Shown piece by piece: positions 38,757 through 49,528 of a DNA stretch of 64,000 nucleotides. The notes below the pieces were generated by a model. It saw only the letters and a list, made by a program, of their open reading frames with translations. It was not told the DNA's origin and made no database searches. The stretch's first letter is position 1. The number at the start of each line of letters is the position of its first letter. The stretch is taken from NCBI RefSeq assembly GCF_019711375.1, contig NZ_CP081295.1, forward strand, positions 2,076,001-2,140,000, written 5' to 3'. A program made the translations under genes and the position numbers. This stretch comes from Qipengyuania aurantiaca (GTDB taxonomy: Bacteria; Pseudomonadota; Alphaproteobacteria; Sphingomonadales; Sphingomonadaceae).

Positions 38757-39080
38757 ATGCTCACGATTCTCGCCGCTGCCAGCCCTGCCGCAGAGCCGCC
38801 GGTCTGGCTGCAGATCCTCCCCTGGATCGCGATCTTCGCCGTTTTCTGGTTCCTGATGATCCGCCCGCAGATGCGCCAGCAGAAGGCGCACCAGGAAAAG
38901 GTCGCCGGCCTCAAGCGCGGCGATGAGGTGGTCACCGCAGGCGGCCTCGTCGGCAAGATCACCAAGGTGGAAGAGCAGTTCGTCGAGCTGGAACTGGCCA
39001 AGGGGATGAAAGTCCGCGCGGTCAAGCACACCATCGGCGAAGTGCTGAACGCGAAACCGGCCAAGCCGGCCAACGACTGA
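38757..39080 (+). CDS. yajC: YajC subunit of the Sec translocase accessory complex
   Basis: A 107-residue protein with a short N-terminal tail and one transmembrane helix (LQILPWIAIFAVFWFLMIRP), followed by the YajC signature RPQMRQQKAHQEKVAGLKRGDEVV-type region and GGLVGKITKVEEQFVELELA. It joins SecDF to stimulate protein export across the inner membrane. The ATG at 38757 gives the family's usual length. It heads the yajC-secD-secF operon with 30 bases to secD. The 200 bases before it hold no other gene and include the promoter. Confidence 0.95.
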   Translation: MLTILAAASPAAEPPVWLQILPWIAIFAVFWFLMIRPQMRQQKAHQEKVAGLKRGDEVVTAGGLVGKITKVEEQFVELELAKGMKVRAVKHTIGEVLNAKPAKPAND

Positions 39081-39110
39081 GCGCCCCCACAAGAAGGATA
39101 GGCCGCCGCC

Positions 39111-40709
39111 ATGCTGGAATTCCCGACCTGGAAAAAGGTCATGCTCTGGGCTGTCGCGATAATGGGCGCGCTCGCAGCGCTGCCCTCGATCGCCTCGCTG
39201 ACCAATAACGACTGGCCCGACCAGCTTCCCGACCCCACGGTCAATCTGGGTCTGGACCTTGCCGGCGGCAGCCACATTCTTCTTGAAGCGGAGCGCAGCC
39301 AGGTCGCGGCCAAGCGGCTGGAAGACATGGAAGAAGGTGTGCGCAACGCCCTGCGCCGTGCCGAACCGCAACGCATCCGCATCGGCGACGTGTCGACCGA
39401 TGGTGGTGAATTGAGCTTCCTGCTCGACGATGCAGCCGACATCGACCGTGCGCGCGGCGAGATCGAGGATCTCATGGCGGGCACCGGTCCGGTGCGTGAA
39501 TGGGATCTGCAGGTCGTCGACGGCCAGCGCTTTGTCCTCACGCCGACCGAGGCGGGTCTCGACAACGCCGTGGACGCCGCCATGGAGGGCGCGCTGCGCA
39601 CCATCGGTATCCGTGTCGACGAATTGGGCACGCGCGAGCCGACCATCCTGCGCCAGGGTGACACCCGCATCGTGGTGCAGGTCCCCGGCCTGCAGGATCC
39701 CGACGCGCTCAAGGCCCTGCTCGGCAAGACCGCCAAGCTCGAATTCAAGCTCGTCGAACGCGATGCCTCGGCCGAGGAAGTCCAGCGCGGCTTCGTTCCG
39801 GGCGGCGAGGTCTATCCCTATGCCGACACCGACACCTATCAGGGTACCGGCGTCGTCGTTCAACGCCTTGGCGGGATCGACGGCGAGACGCTGACCGGCG
39901 CGATCCAGACTTTCGACAGCCAGACCAACGAGCCGGTCGTTTCGATCACCTTCAATCCCGAAGGCGGAACCCGCTTCAGGACTATGACGACCAAATACAC
40001 CGGTCGCCAGTTCGCCATCATCCTCGATGGCGAAGTGATCTCGGCCCCCGTCATGCGCGAGCCGATCGTCAACGGCCAGTCGCAGATCAGCGGCAGCTTC
40101 ACGACCGAAAGCGCCAACGAGCTCGCAATCCAGCTGCGTTCGGGCGCGCTGCCGGTCGACCTTGCCGTCGTCGAAGAACGCACCGTCGGGCCGGACCTTG
40201 GCGCCGATTCGATCAAGCAGGGCCTGCTCGCCATGGGTATCGGCACGCTACTGGTCATGGTGCTGATGATCGTCACCTATGGCCGCTTCGGTATCTATTC
40301 CACCGTGGCGCTGGTCATCAACGTGATGATGCTGCTCGGCATCATGGCGATGCTGGGTGCGACGCTGACGCTGCCGGGTATTGCGGGCTTCGTGCTGACC
40401 ATCGGTGCGGCGGTCGACGCCAACGTGCTCATCAACGAGCGTATCCGCGAAGAACGCAAGCGCGGACGGCGCGTGATGGCGGCGGTCGAGAACGGCTACA
40501 AGGAAGCGAGCCGCGCCATTTACGACGCCAACATCACCAACTTCATCGCCGGTGTGCTGCTGTTCCAGTTCGGCTCCGGCCCGATCAAGGGCTTTGCGGT
40601 CGTGCTGGTGGTGGGCCTGTTCACCTCGGTCTTTACCGCCGTACCGCTGACCCGGATGTGGGTGGCGGGCTGGCTGCGCAAAGCGCGGCCTTCGGACCTG
40701 AACATTTAA
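39111..40709 (+). CDS. secD: Sec translocase subunit SecD
   Basis: A 532-residue inner-membrane protein of the RND superfamily. The first helix (KVMLWAVAIMGALAALPSIA) is followed by a large periplasmic part starting with NLGLDLAGGSHILLE and by five more helices at the end, including LPGIAGFVLTIGAAVDANVLINERIREE, the conserved TM4 region with its Asp. With SecF it uses the proton gradient to pull and release secreted proteins on the periplasmic side. It lies between yajC and secF (13 bases apart). Confidence 0.96.
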   Translation: MLEFPTWKKVMLWAVAIMGALAALPSIASLTNNDWPDQLPDPTVNLGLDLAGGSHILLEAERSQVAAKRLEDMEEGVRNALRRAEPQRIRIGDVSTDGGELSFLLDDAADIDRARGEIEDLMAGTGPVREWDLQVVDGQRFVLTPTEAGLDNAVDAAMEGALRTIGIRVDELGTREPTILRQGDTRIVVQVPGLQDPDALKALLGKTAKLEFKLVERDASAEEVQRGFVPGGEVYPYADTDTYQGTGVVVQRLGGIDGETLTGAIQTFDSQTNEPVVSITFNPEGGTRFRTMTTKYTGRQFAIILDGEVISAPVMREPIVNGQSQISGSFTTESANELAIQLRSGALPVDLAVVEERTVGPDLGADSIKQGLLAMGIGTLLVMVLMIVTYGRFGIYSTVALVINVMMLLGIMAMLGATLTLPGIAGFVLTIGAAVDANVLINERIREERKRGRRVMAAVENGYKEASRAIYDANITNFIAGVLLFQFGSGPIKGFAVVLVVGLFTSVFTAVPLTRMWVAGWLRKARPSDLNI

Positions 40710-40722
40710 GGAGGACGGACCC

Positions 40723-41700
40723 ATGAAACTTCTCAAGCTCGTCCCCGACGACACCAACATCAAGTTCCTCAAGTGGCGCGTGCCCTTCTTCGTGGTCAGC
40801 CTGCTGCTGATCGCGGCGAGCTGGGCACTGGTGATGACCAAGGGCCTCAACTACGGCGTTGATTTCGCCGGTGGCCTTGAGGTCCGCGCGACCTTTACCG
40901 AGCGTTCGGAAGCGCCGGTCTCGGAGCTGCGTTCCGACATCGAAGGCTTGGGCTATGGCTCGCCGGTCGTTCAGCGCTTCGGCGAGGACAACCAGGTCTC
41001 CATCCGCGTGCGCCTGCCCGACGAAGTCTCGGCCGATAACGAGGCCGCGCAGGCTGCCGCCAACGCGGTGGTGCAGGAATTGCAGGGCAAGTATCCCGAC
41101 TTCCGCCTCGACGGGAACGACAACGTGTCGGGCAAGGTCTCCGGCGAATTCCGGGAGGATGCGGTCTTCGCGCTCGTCCTCGCCATGCTGGGCGTTGCGC
41201 TCTACATCTGGATCCGCTTCGAATGGCAGTTCGGCGTGGGAGGTCTCTTCGCATTGTTCCACGACGTGTCGCTGACGCTGGGTATGTTCAGCCTGTTCCA
41301 GCTCGAATTCAGCCTCCAGATCATCGCCGCCATCCTGGCGATCATCGGCTACTCGCTGAACGATACGATCGTCGTCTACGACCGTATCCGCGAGAACCTG
41401 AAGAAGTATCGCAAGATGCCGCTGCCCGAACTGCTCGACCTTTCGGTCAACGAGACGCTGGCGCGTACGGTGATGACCTCGCTGACGCTGCTCGTGGCGC
41501 TGATCCCGCTGCTGCTGTTCGGTCCGGCTAGCCTCTTCGGTCTGACCGCCGCGATCACGCTGGGAATCTTTGTGGGTACCTACAGCTCCATCTACATGGC
41601 CGCGCCGCTGCTGGTGTGGATGGGCGTGACCTCGAACAGCTTCATCCCGGAAGAAACGGTCGCCGACCGCCAGGAAAAGAAGCTGCGCGGCGAAGTCTGA
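40723..41700 (+). CDS. secF: Sec translocase subunit SecF
   Basis: A 325-residue partner of SecD with six membrane helices. The start (MKLLKLVPDDTNIKFLKWR) leads to the first helix, then the family signature GLNYGVDFAGGLEV and the helices that include AILAIIGYSLNDTIVVYDRIREN, the conserved Asp-bearing TM4. ATG has aaggagg nine bases upstream. It completes the yajC-secD-secF operon and is followed by a convergent regulator gene. Confidence 0.96.
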   Translation: MKLLKLVPDDTNIKFLKWRVPFFVVSLLLIAASWALVMTKGLNYGVDFAGGLEVRATFTERSEAPVSELRSDIEGLGYGSPVVQRFGEDNQVSIRVRLPDEVSADNEAAQAAANAVVQELQGKYPDFRLDGNDNVSGKVSGEFREDAVFALVLAMLGVALYIWIRFEWQFGVGGLFALFHDVSLTLGMFSLFQLEFSLQIIAAILAIIGYSLNDTIVVYDRIRENLKKYRKMPLPELLDLSVNETLARTVMTSLTLLVALIPLLLFGPASLFGLTAAITLGIFVGTYSSIYMAAPLLVWMGVTSNSFIPEETVADRQEKKLRGEV

Positions 41701-41719
41701 TAAAGCGCGTCCGCCGCTT

Positions 41720-42292
41720 TTAGAGGCGGCGGACCAGCATCTCCGCAACGCCGATCCACGCCGGATTATCGACGACCTGCTGTTTCTCGCCATGGCCCGG
41801 TGGCAGCAGGCCGACGAGATTGCCCTGCCGGTCGATCAACCGGCCGAAGGCGAAACGTCCGCCCTTTTTCGGCACCAGCACATCGCGATTGACCGCGCGC
41901 GCGGCCTCTTCCGGCGGTAGCTGGCGCAGCCATAGCTGGTCGCCCGGGCGGTATTCGCCATGCGGGTAATCGATGGTGAGCACCACCAGCGCGCCGTCGC
42001 CGCCAAGATCGGTGGCAAGGATCGCATCACGCGTGGAGGGCAGGGCCTCGGGGCCCGCCTGGCCGAGCGTGGCGACCACCTGCGGGTGGCCCGCTTTCTC
42101 GGAGCGGACCAGCATCTCCGGTTCGACCCCAAGGGCAGCGCCAATCCGCTCCATCCATTTGAGCGAGAGGTTGCGCATTCCCGTTTCCAACCGCCCGACC
42201 GTCTGCGGCGTGGTGGGCGGATCGCAGGCGTCGGCCAGATCGGCGAGGGTCATGCCCTTCTGCTTGCGAATGTCGCGGATGCGGTTGATCAC
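41720..42292 (-). CDS. XRE-family regulator with S24-like C-terminal domain lacking the catalytic Ser
   Basis: A 190-residue protein. Residues 1-55 are an XRE helix-turn-helix (IRDIRKQKGMTLADLADACD, PQTVGRLETGMRNLSLKWM). The C-terminal part (TLGQAGPEALPS, YRPGDQLWLRQL, RDVLVPKKGG, FAFGRLIDRQGNLVGLLPPG) looks like the LexA/CI peptidase fold, but no Ser-Met or catalytic Lys site is evident in the usual place, so it should not self-cleave. The start at GTG 42292 has aggga upstream; a longer frame to 42313 exists. It is divergent from the DUF6456 gene, a conserved neighbour in this order, with 93 bases between. Confidence 0.82.
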   Translation of the reverse strand: MINRIRDIRKQKGMTLADLADACDPPTTPQTVGRLETGMRNLSLKWMERIGAALGVEPEMLVRSEKAGHPQVVATLGQAGPEALPSTRDAILATDLGGDGALVVLTIDYPHGEYRPGDQLWLRQLPPEEAARAVNRDVLVPKKGGRFAFGRLIDRQGNLVGLLPPGHGEKQQVVDNPAWIGVAEMLVRRL

Positions 42293-42385
42293 GGCATTTC
42301 CCTGAATAACCAAAGTGGTAAAAAGAGCTTTCCTACACTAACCGACAAATTGCAAGGCCCTCTCCTGCCAAGGAGGAGACGAGCG

Positions 42386-42859
42386 ATGCGCAGGGAACTG
42401 GTCGAACGCGAACTGACCGAAGTCGGACCGAAGCGTACCGGTTCGGCGCGGGGAAAGAGAAGAACCGTTACGGTCAATCTTGCGGAGAGCCCGCTGACAT
42501 GGCTCCACGCGCGCGGCCATCTCGACGATCGGCAGTTCGACGCGGGCGAGCGCCTCCGCGCGGATTACGAGCGCGCGCAGTTGGCGCCCTCCATCACCAT
42601 GAACTGGGACCCGGTGCGAGTCGACGGAGGCGGTGGCGACGGCTTGACGCCATCGGAACGCCAGATAGCGGCCAAGGCCCGGTTCGACGGCGCCATGGCC
42701 GAGGCGGGCAGCGGACTGAAAGACATCCTCTGGCGGGTCGCTTGCGCTTGTGAAGGGCTGCCCGAGGCCGAGAAGGGGCTGGGCTGGCCCGCCCGCAGCG
42801 GCAAGCTGGTGCTGAAGCTGGCACTCGACCGGGTGGCCGATTTCTACCGGATCAGGTGA
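42386..42859 (+). CDS. DUF6456 family protein
   Basis: A 157-residue protein with the DUF6456 pattern: LHARGHLDDRQFDAGERLRADYERAQ-like N-terminal segment, AKARFDGAMAEAGSGLKDIL, VACACEGLPEAEKGLGWPAR and SGKLVLKLALDRVADFYRI. The family occurs in alphaproteobacteria beside XRE regulators and is thought to bind DNA; no function is established. The strong site aaggaggaga precedes the ATG. The gene ends in a hairpin region. Confidence 0.82.
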   Translation: MRRELVERELTEVGPKRTGSARGKRRTVTVNLAESPLTWLHARGHLDDRQFDAGERLRADYERAQLAPSITMNWDPVRVDGGGGDGLTPSERQIAAKARFDGAMAEAGSGLKDILWRVACACEGLPEAEKGLGWPARSGKLVLKLALDRVADFYRIR

Positions 42860-42882
42860 CGCAGGCTACTTGTGCCTGATCC
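42849..42882. repeat. Inverted repeat over the end of the DUF6456 gene
   Basis: Arms ggatcagg and cctgatcc are perfect reverse complements with an 18-base spacer, the left one covering the last codons of the gene. The left arm recurs in direct orientation within accggatcagg near 42910. No T-run follows, so intrinsic termination is uncertain. Confidence 0.4.
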
Positions 42883-43003
42883 GCGTTACACGTGGTCCGT
42901 GCTGTGGGACCGGATCAGGTCTTGGCTGACGAGGGGGCTTGACCAATTCGACATTTGGAAGACGATGTGCATCGTTGAGATCGCAACGGCGGGAGATTGC
43001 GGG

Positions 43004-43516
43004 ATGTTCGGATTGTTCAAGAAGAAGATGGCGCCCCAGGAGCCTGTCGAATTGACTGCGGTCGTACCGGTCGACGCCACGCCGGAGCGGTTCTTCGAAC
43101 TGGTCGATTTTTCCGATCCAGCCAATGCGAAACGCGAATTGGGCCACGAAGTGCGCCAGACAGGCGATGGCAATTTCGTGCTGGTCATGAGTTTCATGCC
43201 CGATCTCCACTTTCCGATCACCGTCGAAAAATGCGAGCGGCCGGTGCATTACGCCTATTCCACTGTGATGCCCGAGGGCGTGGGTAATCTGATGCGGAGC
43301 GAGGAATCCTATCAGATCGAAACGAACGAAGATGGCGGCTGCATCGTCGTAATGACGATGAAGGCCGAGTTGCGGCCCGGCCTGACCATGCAGGAGTACG
43401 ATCGTGAACTCGATCTCCTCACGATGTCGCTGCAAAATTCGATGGCCAAGATGAAGGTCCACGCTGAAGGAGGCATCGAGGACGTGCGCGAATTCGAGCG
43501 TCAGCAGGCGGGATAA
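43004..43516 (+). CDS. SRPBCC-fold protein
   Basis: A 170-residue protein of the START/polyketide cyclase-like SRPBCC superfamily, which binds hydrophobic ligands in a deep cavity. The N-terminus LTAVVPVDATPERFFELVDF is typical, followed by alternating strands up to the helix MSLQNSMAKMKVHA. The start at MFGLFKKKM has ggga upstream; a longer frame from 42872 reads through an intergenic stretch. It converges with the glycosylase gene after four bases. The ligand is unknown. Confidence 0.7.
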   Translation: MFGLFKKKMAPQEPVELTAVVPVDATPERFFELVDFSDPANAKRELGHEVRQTGDGNFVLVMSFMPDLHFPITVEKCERPVHYAYSTVMPEGVGNLMRSEESYQIETNEDGGCIVVMTMKAELRPGLTMQEYDRELDLLTMSLQNSMAKMKVHAEGGIEDVREFERQQAG

Positions 43517-43520
43517 TTCG

Positions 43521-44095
43521 TCACCCGATAAGACTTCTGACGCGTTCGCGCAGGGCTGGAATCACGTCATTCCCAAACCAGCGATTGTCGCGCATGAAGA
43601 GCGTGCTTCTCCACGAGGGATGCGGGAGCGGGAAGAATGCCGGCAGGAATTCGCGGTAGTTGCCGACGCGCTCGCGCATGCTCCAGCCTTTCGTGTCGGG
43701 CAGATAGGCGCGCTGGGCGTAGGTGCCGACCAGCAAGGTGAGGCGGTCTTCGGGGAGCTTGGTCCAGATGCGCTCGTGCCAGGTTGGCGCGCATTCCGGG
43801 CGGGGCGGTTTGTCGCCTCCGCTCGCCTTGCCCGGGTAGCAGAAGCCCATCGAGACGATGGCGAACAGGGCCGGGTCGTGCAGCGTATCGAAGCTGACAC
43901 CGAGCCATTCGGCGAGCCGGTATCCCGATTTATCGTCGAAAGCGAAGCCGCTTTCGTGGGTGATGCGCCCCGGTGCCTGCCCGATCACCACCACGCGGCT
44001 GGTCGGGCTGAACTGGACGATGGGCTTGGGGCCGAGCGGCAACTGCTCGGCGCACAGGGTGCAGGACCGGATTTCGCGTTTGAGAGCTTGTGCGC

Positions 44096-44099
<4 letters not shown>
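43521..44099 (-). CDS. Uracil-DNA glycosylase superfamily protein
   Basis: A 192-residue protein with the UDG fold. Motif A reads VVVIGQAPG (residues 36-44), and the later motif is PLPHPS near 157-162. Cys13 and Cys16 (CTLC) with Cys87 and Cys103 give the four-cysteine spacing of [4Fe-4S] UDG families 4 and 5, although this group could excise other lesions or be a ligand-binding offshoot. The ATG overlaps the stop of the upstream ABC-F gene (44096-44099), so the pair is translated together. The usual catalytic Asp or Asn after GQAPG is not clear here (GRITHESG). Confidence 0.85.
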
Positions 44100-45904
<1,805 letters not shown>

Positions 45905-45946
45905 AGGCCGCGCGAGGTAGTCGCGCTTGGAGCATCCCGCAAGCGG

Positions 45947-47503
45947 TTAGCGCGCCGCTTTCTGCGCCTCCACCATGCGCGCGACGTCTTCCAGCAAGGC
46001 GGGCGCGTCGTAGACAATGCCGTCCTTGATGGTCCAGCGCACGCCGCCGACCTGCTCGATGGCGCCGGTCTCGTAATTCAGCTTGGTATGGCCGGTGCCA
46101 TAGAGCAGCTTCAGATTGTCGAGCGGATTGCCCGGCACGATCACGAGATCGGCCAGCTTGCCGACCTGGATGGTCCCCATTGGCGGGGTTTGCCCGCGCG
46201 CCTGGTAGATTTCCTCGGCCCCGGCCACGGTGGCGGCGCGGATGACCTCGAGCGGCTCGAGGCCGGCTTCGCGCAGCATTTCCAGCTCGCCGATATAGGC
46301 GAAGCCCCAGGTCTGGTAGATATAGCCCGGATCGCTGCCCGCCGTGACGCGCCCGCCGCGGCGGTGGAATTCTTTCGTCAGATCGAACCAGTATCGGTAG
46401 AACTTGCGCCAGGCGACTTCGTCTTCGGTCGACCAGTCCTTGTAATAGCTGCCGTGATTGGTCGCGCTTGGGGCATAGAAGTCCATGAGGCTCGGCAGAC
46501 TGTACCGTTCGTGCCAGTCGCGGTTCTTCGCTGCCATCACGTCGCGGCTAGCGGAATAGATGTTGAAGGTGGGGCTCAGCGTCACGCCGCTGTCGACGAG
46601 GTGGTCGATATAGGCGTCCCATTCCTCGCTGCCCGGCTCCACCACCTGGTCGGCCAGCCGTGCGACCCAGGCGAAGCGCGATTGCTCGTCGTAATAATTG
46701 TAGCCCTGCGGGTAGGTCGGCAGCGCGGCCTCATCCAGCAGGCTTTCGAAATGGCCGTAGAAATGGGTGACGCCGTCCATGCCGAGCTCGACCGCCTTCG
46801 CCGCGTTGACCCTTTGGACGCCCGGTTGGGCGAGGTGGGCGACGCTGCCCATCTGCTGCTTCTCCGCCTCGTCGAGCGCGGCTTTGAGCAGCGCCGGTTC
46901 GAGGCTGTTGAAGAACTTGATGCCCCAGAAGCCTTGCGCCTTCGCCCAGCGCACCCATTCGCGCGCCTCCGCTTCGGTCGTAATCGGGCCGCGGTCCCAC
47001 TTGTCGCCGAAAGCGGCATAGGGAAACAGGCGCGGGGCGGTGATCGTGTTGGCGGCGCTGCGCTGTGTGTCGGACAGGTCCGGCTGGCCCGGCCCCCAGT
47101 AGAAGGACACGCCGCGCACGCTCGTCACCCCATGGGCGAGCCATAGCTTGTAGCCATAGGAGGGCTGCCCCGCCTTGGAGGGATCGCCGTTGTGGCCATG
47201 CGTGTCGACGAAGCCGGGCATTACCGTCATGCCCTTGGCGTCGATGATCCGTGCAGCGCCTGCGCGCACCGCATCGGGAGCCGCGCCGCCATGGATTGCG
47301 GCGATGCGATCGCCCTCGATCACGATATCGACCGGCCCCATCGGCGGCGCGCCGGAGCCTTCGACCATCGTCGCGCCCGAAACGATCAGCGTAGGGTAGG
47401 GGCCCTCGCCCTCGGTGCGGTCGGGGACGGGCTGCATCTGCGCGGCAAGCGGCGTCGCGACTAGGACAGCAAAAGCTGCACTCAGGATTTTCAAAAGTTT
47501 CAT
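45947..47503 (-). CDS. Exported amidohydrolase
   Basis: A 518-residue protein with a signal peptide (LLKILSAAFAVLVATPLAAQ). It is an amidohydrolase-superfamily TIM-barrel enzyme with the entry motif GFVDTHGHNGD (metal-binding His pair), the later His in VAHLAQPGV and GVTHFYGH, a probable catalytic Asp in TAGSDPGY, and the C-terminal strand GTIQVGKLADLVIVPGNPLDNL. It should hydrolyse a C-N bond in the periplasm. The start at MKLLKIL is set by the signal peptide; a frame to 47668 overlaps the promoter of the divergent SIMPL gene. It is 42 bases before the ABC-F gene, so the three minus-strand genes may be co-transcribed. Confidence 0.87.
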   Translation of the reverse strand: MKLLKILSAAFAVLVATPLAAQMQPVPDRTEGEGPYPTLIVSGATMVEGSGAPPMGPVDIVIEGDRIAAIHGGAAPDAVRAGAARIIDAKGMTVMPGFVDTHGHNGDPSKAGQPSYGYKLWLAHGVTSVRGVSFYWGPGQPDLSDTQRSAANTITAPRLFPYAAFGDKWDRGPITTEAEAREWVRWAKAQGFWGIKFFNSLEPALLKAALDEAEKQQMGSVAHLAQPGVQRVNAAKAVELGMDGVTHFYGHFESLLDEAALPTYPQGYNYYDEQSRFAWVARLADQVVEPGSEEWDAYIDHLVDSGVTLSPTFNIYSASRDVMAAKNRDWHERYSLPSLMDFYAPSATNHGSYYKDWSTEDEVAWRKFYRYWFDLTKEFHRRGGRVTAGSDPGYIYQTWGFAYIGELEMLREAGLEPLEVIRAATVAGAEEIYQARGQTPPMGTIQVGKLADLVIVPGNPLDNLKLLYGTGHTKLNYETGAIEQVGGVRWTIKDGIVYDAPALLEDVARMVEAQKAAR

Positions 47504-47637
47504 GGCGGCTGGTTTCCCTCTCCCGAGCATCGCTAACGTGCAAAACCCTGCGCGCAAAGGCTTTTGCGGAACCTCTGCGTTCAGCCGCGCGTAAACCGGC
47601 AACGCGGACAGTGCGTCCGAGAAGAGGAGATTTGCCC

Positions 47638-48381
47638 ATGATGCGCCCCACCAGACTGCTTGCCGCACCGGCCCTGATGCTTGCCGCAGCCCTGCCGATG
47701 ACGGCGCATGCGGGCGAAGTGCAGATTACCGCCCAAAACCCCGTGATCGAATTGACGGTCTTCGAGCAGATCGAGGTCGAGCCGGATACGGCGACGATCT
47801 GGACCGGTGTCCAGTCCGACGCGAACACCGCTGTCGAGGCGCTGCGGCGCAATTCGGCGGAAATGCAGCGGCTGGTTTCGCTGATCCGCGCGCTTGGCAT
47901 TGCCGAGCGCGACATCCAGACTTCGCGGATTAGCCTGAACCCGCGTTACGATTACCAGAACCGGGGCGACCAGCCGCCCCGCTTTCTCGGCTATCGCGCC
48001 AGCAACCAGGTGACCGTCAAGCTGCGCGATCTCGACCGGGTCGGCGAAGTGCTCGACGCGATGGTCGAAGCCGGTGCGACCAATATCAACGGACCGAATT
48101 TCTCCATTGAGGACGACGAGGCCGCCAAGGCGCAGGCTCGCAGCAACGCGCTCGAGCGCGGACGCGCGCAGGCCGAGGAATACGCCCGGCTGGCCGGCTA
48201 CACCGGTGTTCGCTTGCTGCAGGTGGCCGAATCCATCCGCGGGTCGAGCGGCATGATGGAGCAGAGCGACCGGATCGTCGTAACCGGCTCCCGCAGCATG
48301 GCTGCGCCGCCCCCGCCGGTGGCGCCCGGCGTCGTTGCGACTGGCGTCGGCATTGCGCTGACTTATGAGATGACCCGCTGA
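47638..48381 (+). CDS. SIMPL-domain (DUF541) periplasmic protein
   Basis: A 247-residue exported protein with signal peptide ending in MTAHAGE. The DUF541 pattern is clear: a beta-rich stretch ITAQNPVIELTVFEQIEVEP, ERDIQTSRISLNPRYDY, the FLGYRASNQVTVKLRDLDRV strand and a C-terminal helical part LERGRAQAEEYARLAGY. Family members form oligomeric channels or help against oxidative stress; the role here is open. The ATG at 47638 has gaggag nine bases upstream; an earlier frame begins at 47611. Confidence 0.88.
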   Translation: MMRPTRLLAAPALMLAAALPMTAHAGEVQITAQNPVIELTVFEQIEVEPDTATIWTGVQSDANTAVEALRRNSAEMQRLVSLIRALGIAERDIQTSRISLNPRYDYQNRGDQPPRFLGYRASNQVTVKLRDLDRVGEVLDAMVEAGATNINGPNFSIEDDEAAKAQARSNALERGRAQAEEYARLAGYTGVRLLQVAESIRGSSGMMEQSDRIVVTGSRSMAAPPPPVAPGVVATGVGIALTYEMTR

Positions 48382-48399
48382 ACGGGTGCGAACGGCAAC

Positions 48400-48415
48400 A
48401 TTCACACCTTGTTCA
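48400..48415 (+). promoter_or_regulatory. GTTCA-type direct repeat before the PepSY gene
   Basis: ATTCA, six bases, then GTTCA gives an 11-base periodicity, as for OmpR-family response regulators of the PhoP kind. A possible -10 element (TAGTAA at 48428) follows 12 bases later. The same core occurs at 50970-50985 and 48783-48812, around the two-component operon. Confidence 0.5.
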
Positions 48416-48443
48416 ACGCTTCATGCCTAGTAAGCTGCCTGTC

Positions 48444-48749
48444 ATGAAACAGCTTCTCGCCTCCCTGCTCGCCCTCGGCCTGGTTGCCGGGCCGCTGACC
48501 GCCACGCCGGCGGAAGCGCAGCGTCGCTCCGACCAGGGCGAGGCGCGCAAGGAGATGCGGGCGGGCAATATCCTGCGCGCTCGCGAGATCGAGAATCGTG
48601 TGCTGCCGATGATGGGTGATGCCGAATACCTCGGCTTCGACTACGATTCGACCGCGATGGCGTATCGCCTGAAGTTCATCAAGAAGGGCCGTGTGCTCTA
48701 TGTCGATGTCGACGCGCGCACGGGCCGGATCCTGCGCCGCAGCCGCTGA
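48444..48749 (+). CDS. Small periplasmic PepSY protein ahead of a two-component system
   Basis: A 101-residue protein with signal peptide (LLASLLALGLVAGPLTATPAEA) and one PepSY-like domain: EARKEMRAGNILRAREIENR, then the strands GFDYDSTAMAYRLKFI and VLYVDVDARTGRILR. PepSY domains often regulate proteases or sensor kinases. It precedes a response regulator by 98 bases and is the first gene of a three-gene set PepSY-RR-HK, so it probably modulates the kinase's sensor. A GTTCA repeat precedes it. An ATG at 48423 is in the same frame. Confidence 0.82.
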   Translation: MKQLLASLLALGLVAGPLTATPAEAQRRSDQGEARKEMRAGNILRAREIENRVLPMMGDAEYLGFDYDSTAMAYRLKFIKKGRVLYVDVDARTGRILRRSR

Positions 48750-48782
48750 TTTTCTCGCGGATTTCGGTCGATCAGAAACCTC

Positions 48783-48812
48783 GTTCATCTTGACGCGTTC
48801 ATCTACATGAAC
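48783..48812 (+). promoter_or_regulatory. GTTCA repeats before the response regulator gene
   Basis: GTTCA occurs at 48783 and 48797, and its reverse complement TGAAC at 48808, so the second copy and TGAAC form a dyad with a six-base centre. The region lies 36-65 bases before the ATG at 48848, consistent with autoregulation of the operon. Confidence 0.5.
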
Positions 48813-48847
48813 AACACGCGCAAGAATATTAGCGAGGAAAGCAATTC

Positions 48848-49528
48848 ATGAGAATCCTGATCGTCGAAGACGAGCCGACGCTGGGCCAGCAGCTCAAGAG
48901 CACGCTGGAGCAGAACGGCTATGCGGTGGACCTGTCCACCGATGGCGAGGATGGCCACTTCCTCGGTTCCACCGAAGATTACGACGCGGTGATCCTCGAT
49001 CTCGGCCTGCCCGAGATCGACGGTCTGACCGTGCTCGGCATGTGGCGCAAGGAGGGGCGTAAGTTCCCCGTTCTCGTGCTGACCGCGCGCGACAGCTGGT
49101 CGGACAAGGTTGCCGGGCTGGATGCGGGCGCGGACGATTACCTTGCCAAGCCCTTCCAGACCGAAGAGCTGATTGCTCGCCTCCGCGCGCTCATCCGTCG
49201 CGCGTCCGGCAACACCTCCAGCGAACTGACGGCCGGCGATGTGCGTCTCGACACGCGTTCGGGCCGCGTCACGCTGAAGGGTGAGCCGGTCAAGCTGACC
49301 GCGCAGGAATACAAGCTGCTGTCCTACCTCATGCACCACAAGGGCAAGGTGGTCAGCCGCACCGAACTCATCGAACACATCTACGACCAGGATTTCGACC
49401 GCGATTCGAACACGATCGAAGTCTTCGTCACCCGCATCCGCAAAAAGCTGGGTGCGGAAGTGATCACGACCATCCGTGGACTCGGTTACAGCCTCGACGA
49501 CCCCGCCGACCAGCCCCGCGCATCCTGA
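48848..49528 (+). CDS. OmpR-family response regulator
   Basis: A 226-residue regulator. The receiver domain has the acidic pair in VEDEP, the phospho-acceptor D51 in ILDLGLPE, Thr79 and K101 in DYLAKPF. Residues 125-220 are the winged helix of the OmpR/PhoB class (ELTAGDVRLDTRSGRVTLKG, NTIEVFVTRIRKKLGAE, TTIRGLGYSL). It should bind direct repeats as a dimer, in keeping with the GTTCA elements around the operon. Its 3' end overlaps the histidine kinase frame by up to 53 bases, so the two are co-translated. Similar pairs are called PhoP/PhoQ-like. Confidence 0.95.
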   Translation: MRILIVEDEPTLGQQLKSTLEQNGYAVDLSTDGEDGHFLGSTEDYDAVILDLGLPEIDGLTVLGMWRKEGRKFPVLVLTARDSWSDKVAGLDAGADDYLAKPFQTEELIARLRALIRRASGNTSSELTAGDVRLDTRSGRVTLKGEPVKLTAQEYKLLSYLMHHKGKVVSRTELIEHIYDQDFDRDSNTIEVFVTRIRKKLGAEVITTIRGLGYSLDDPADQPRAS

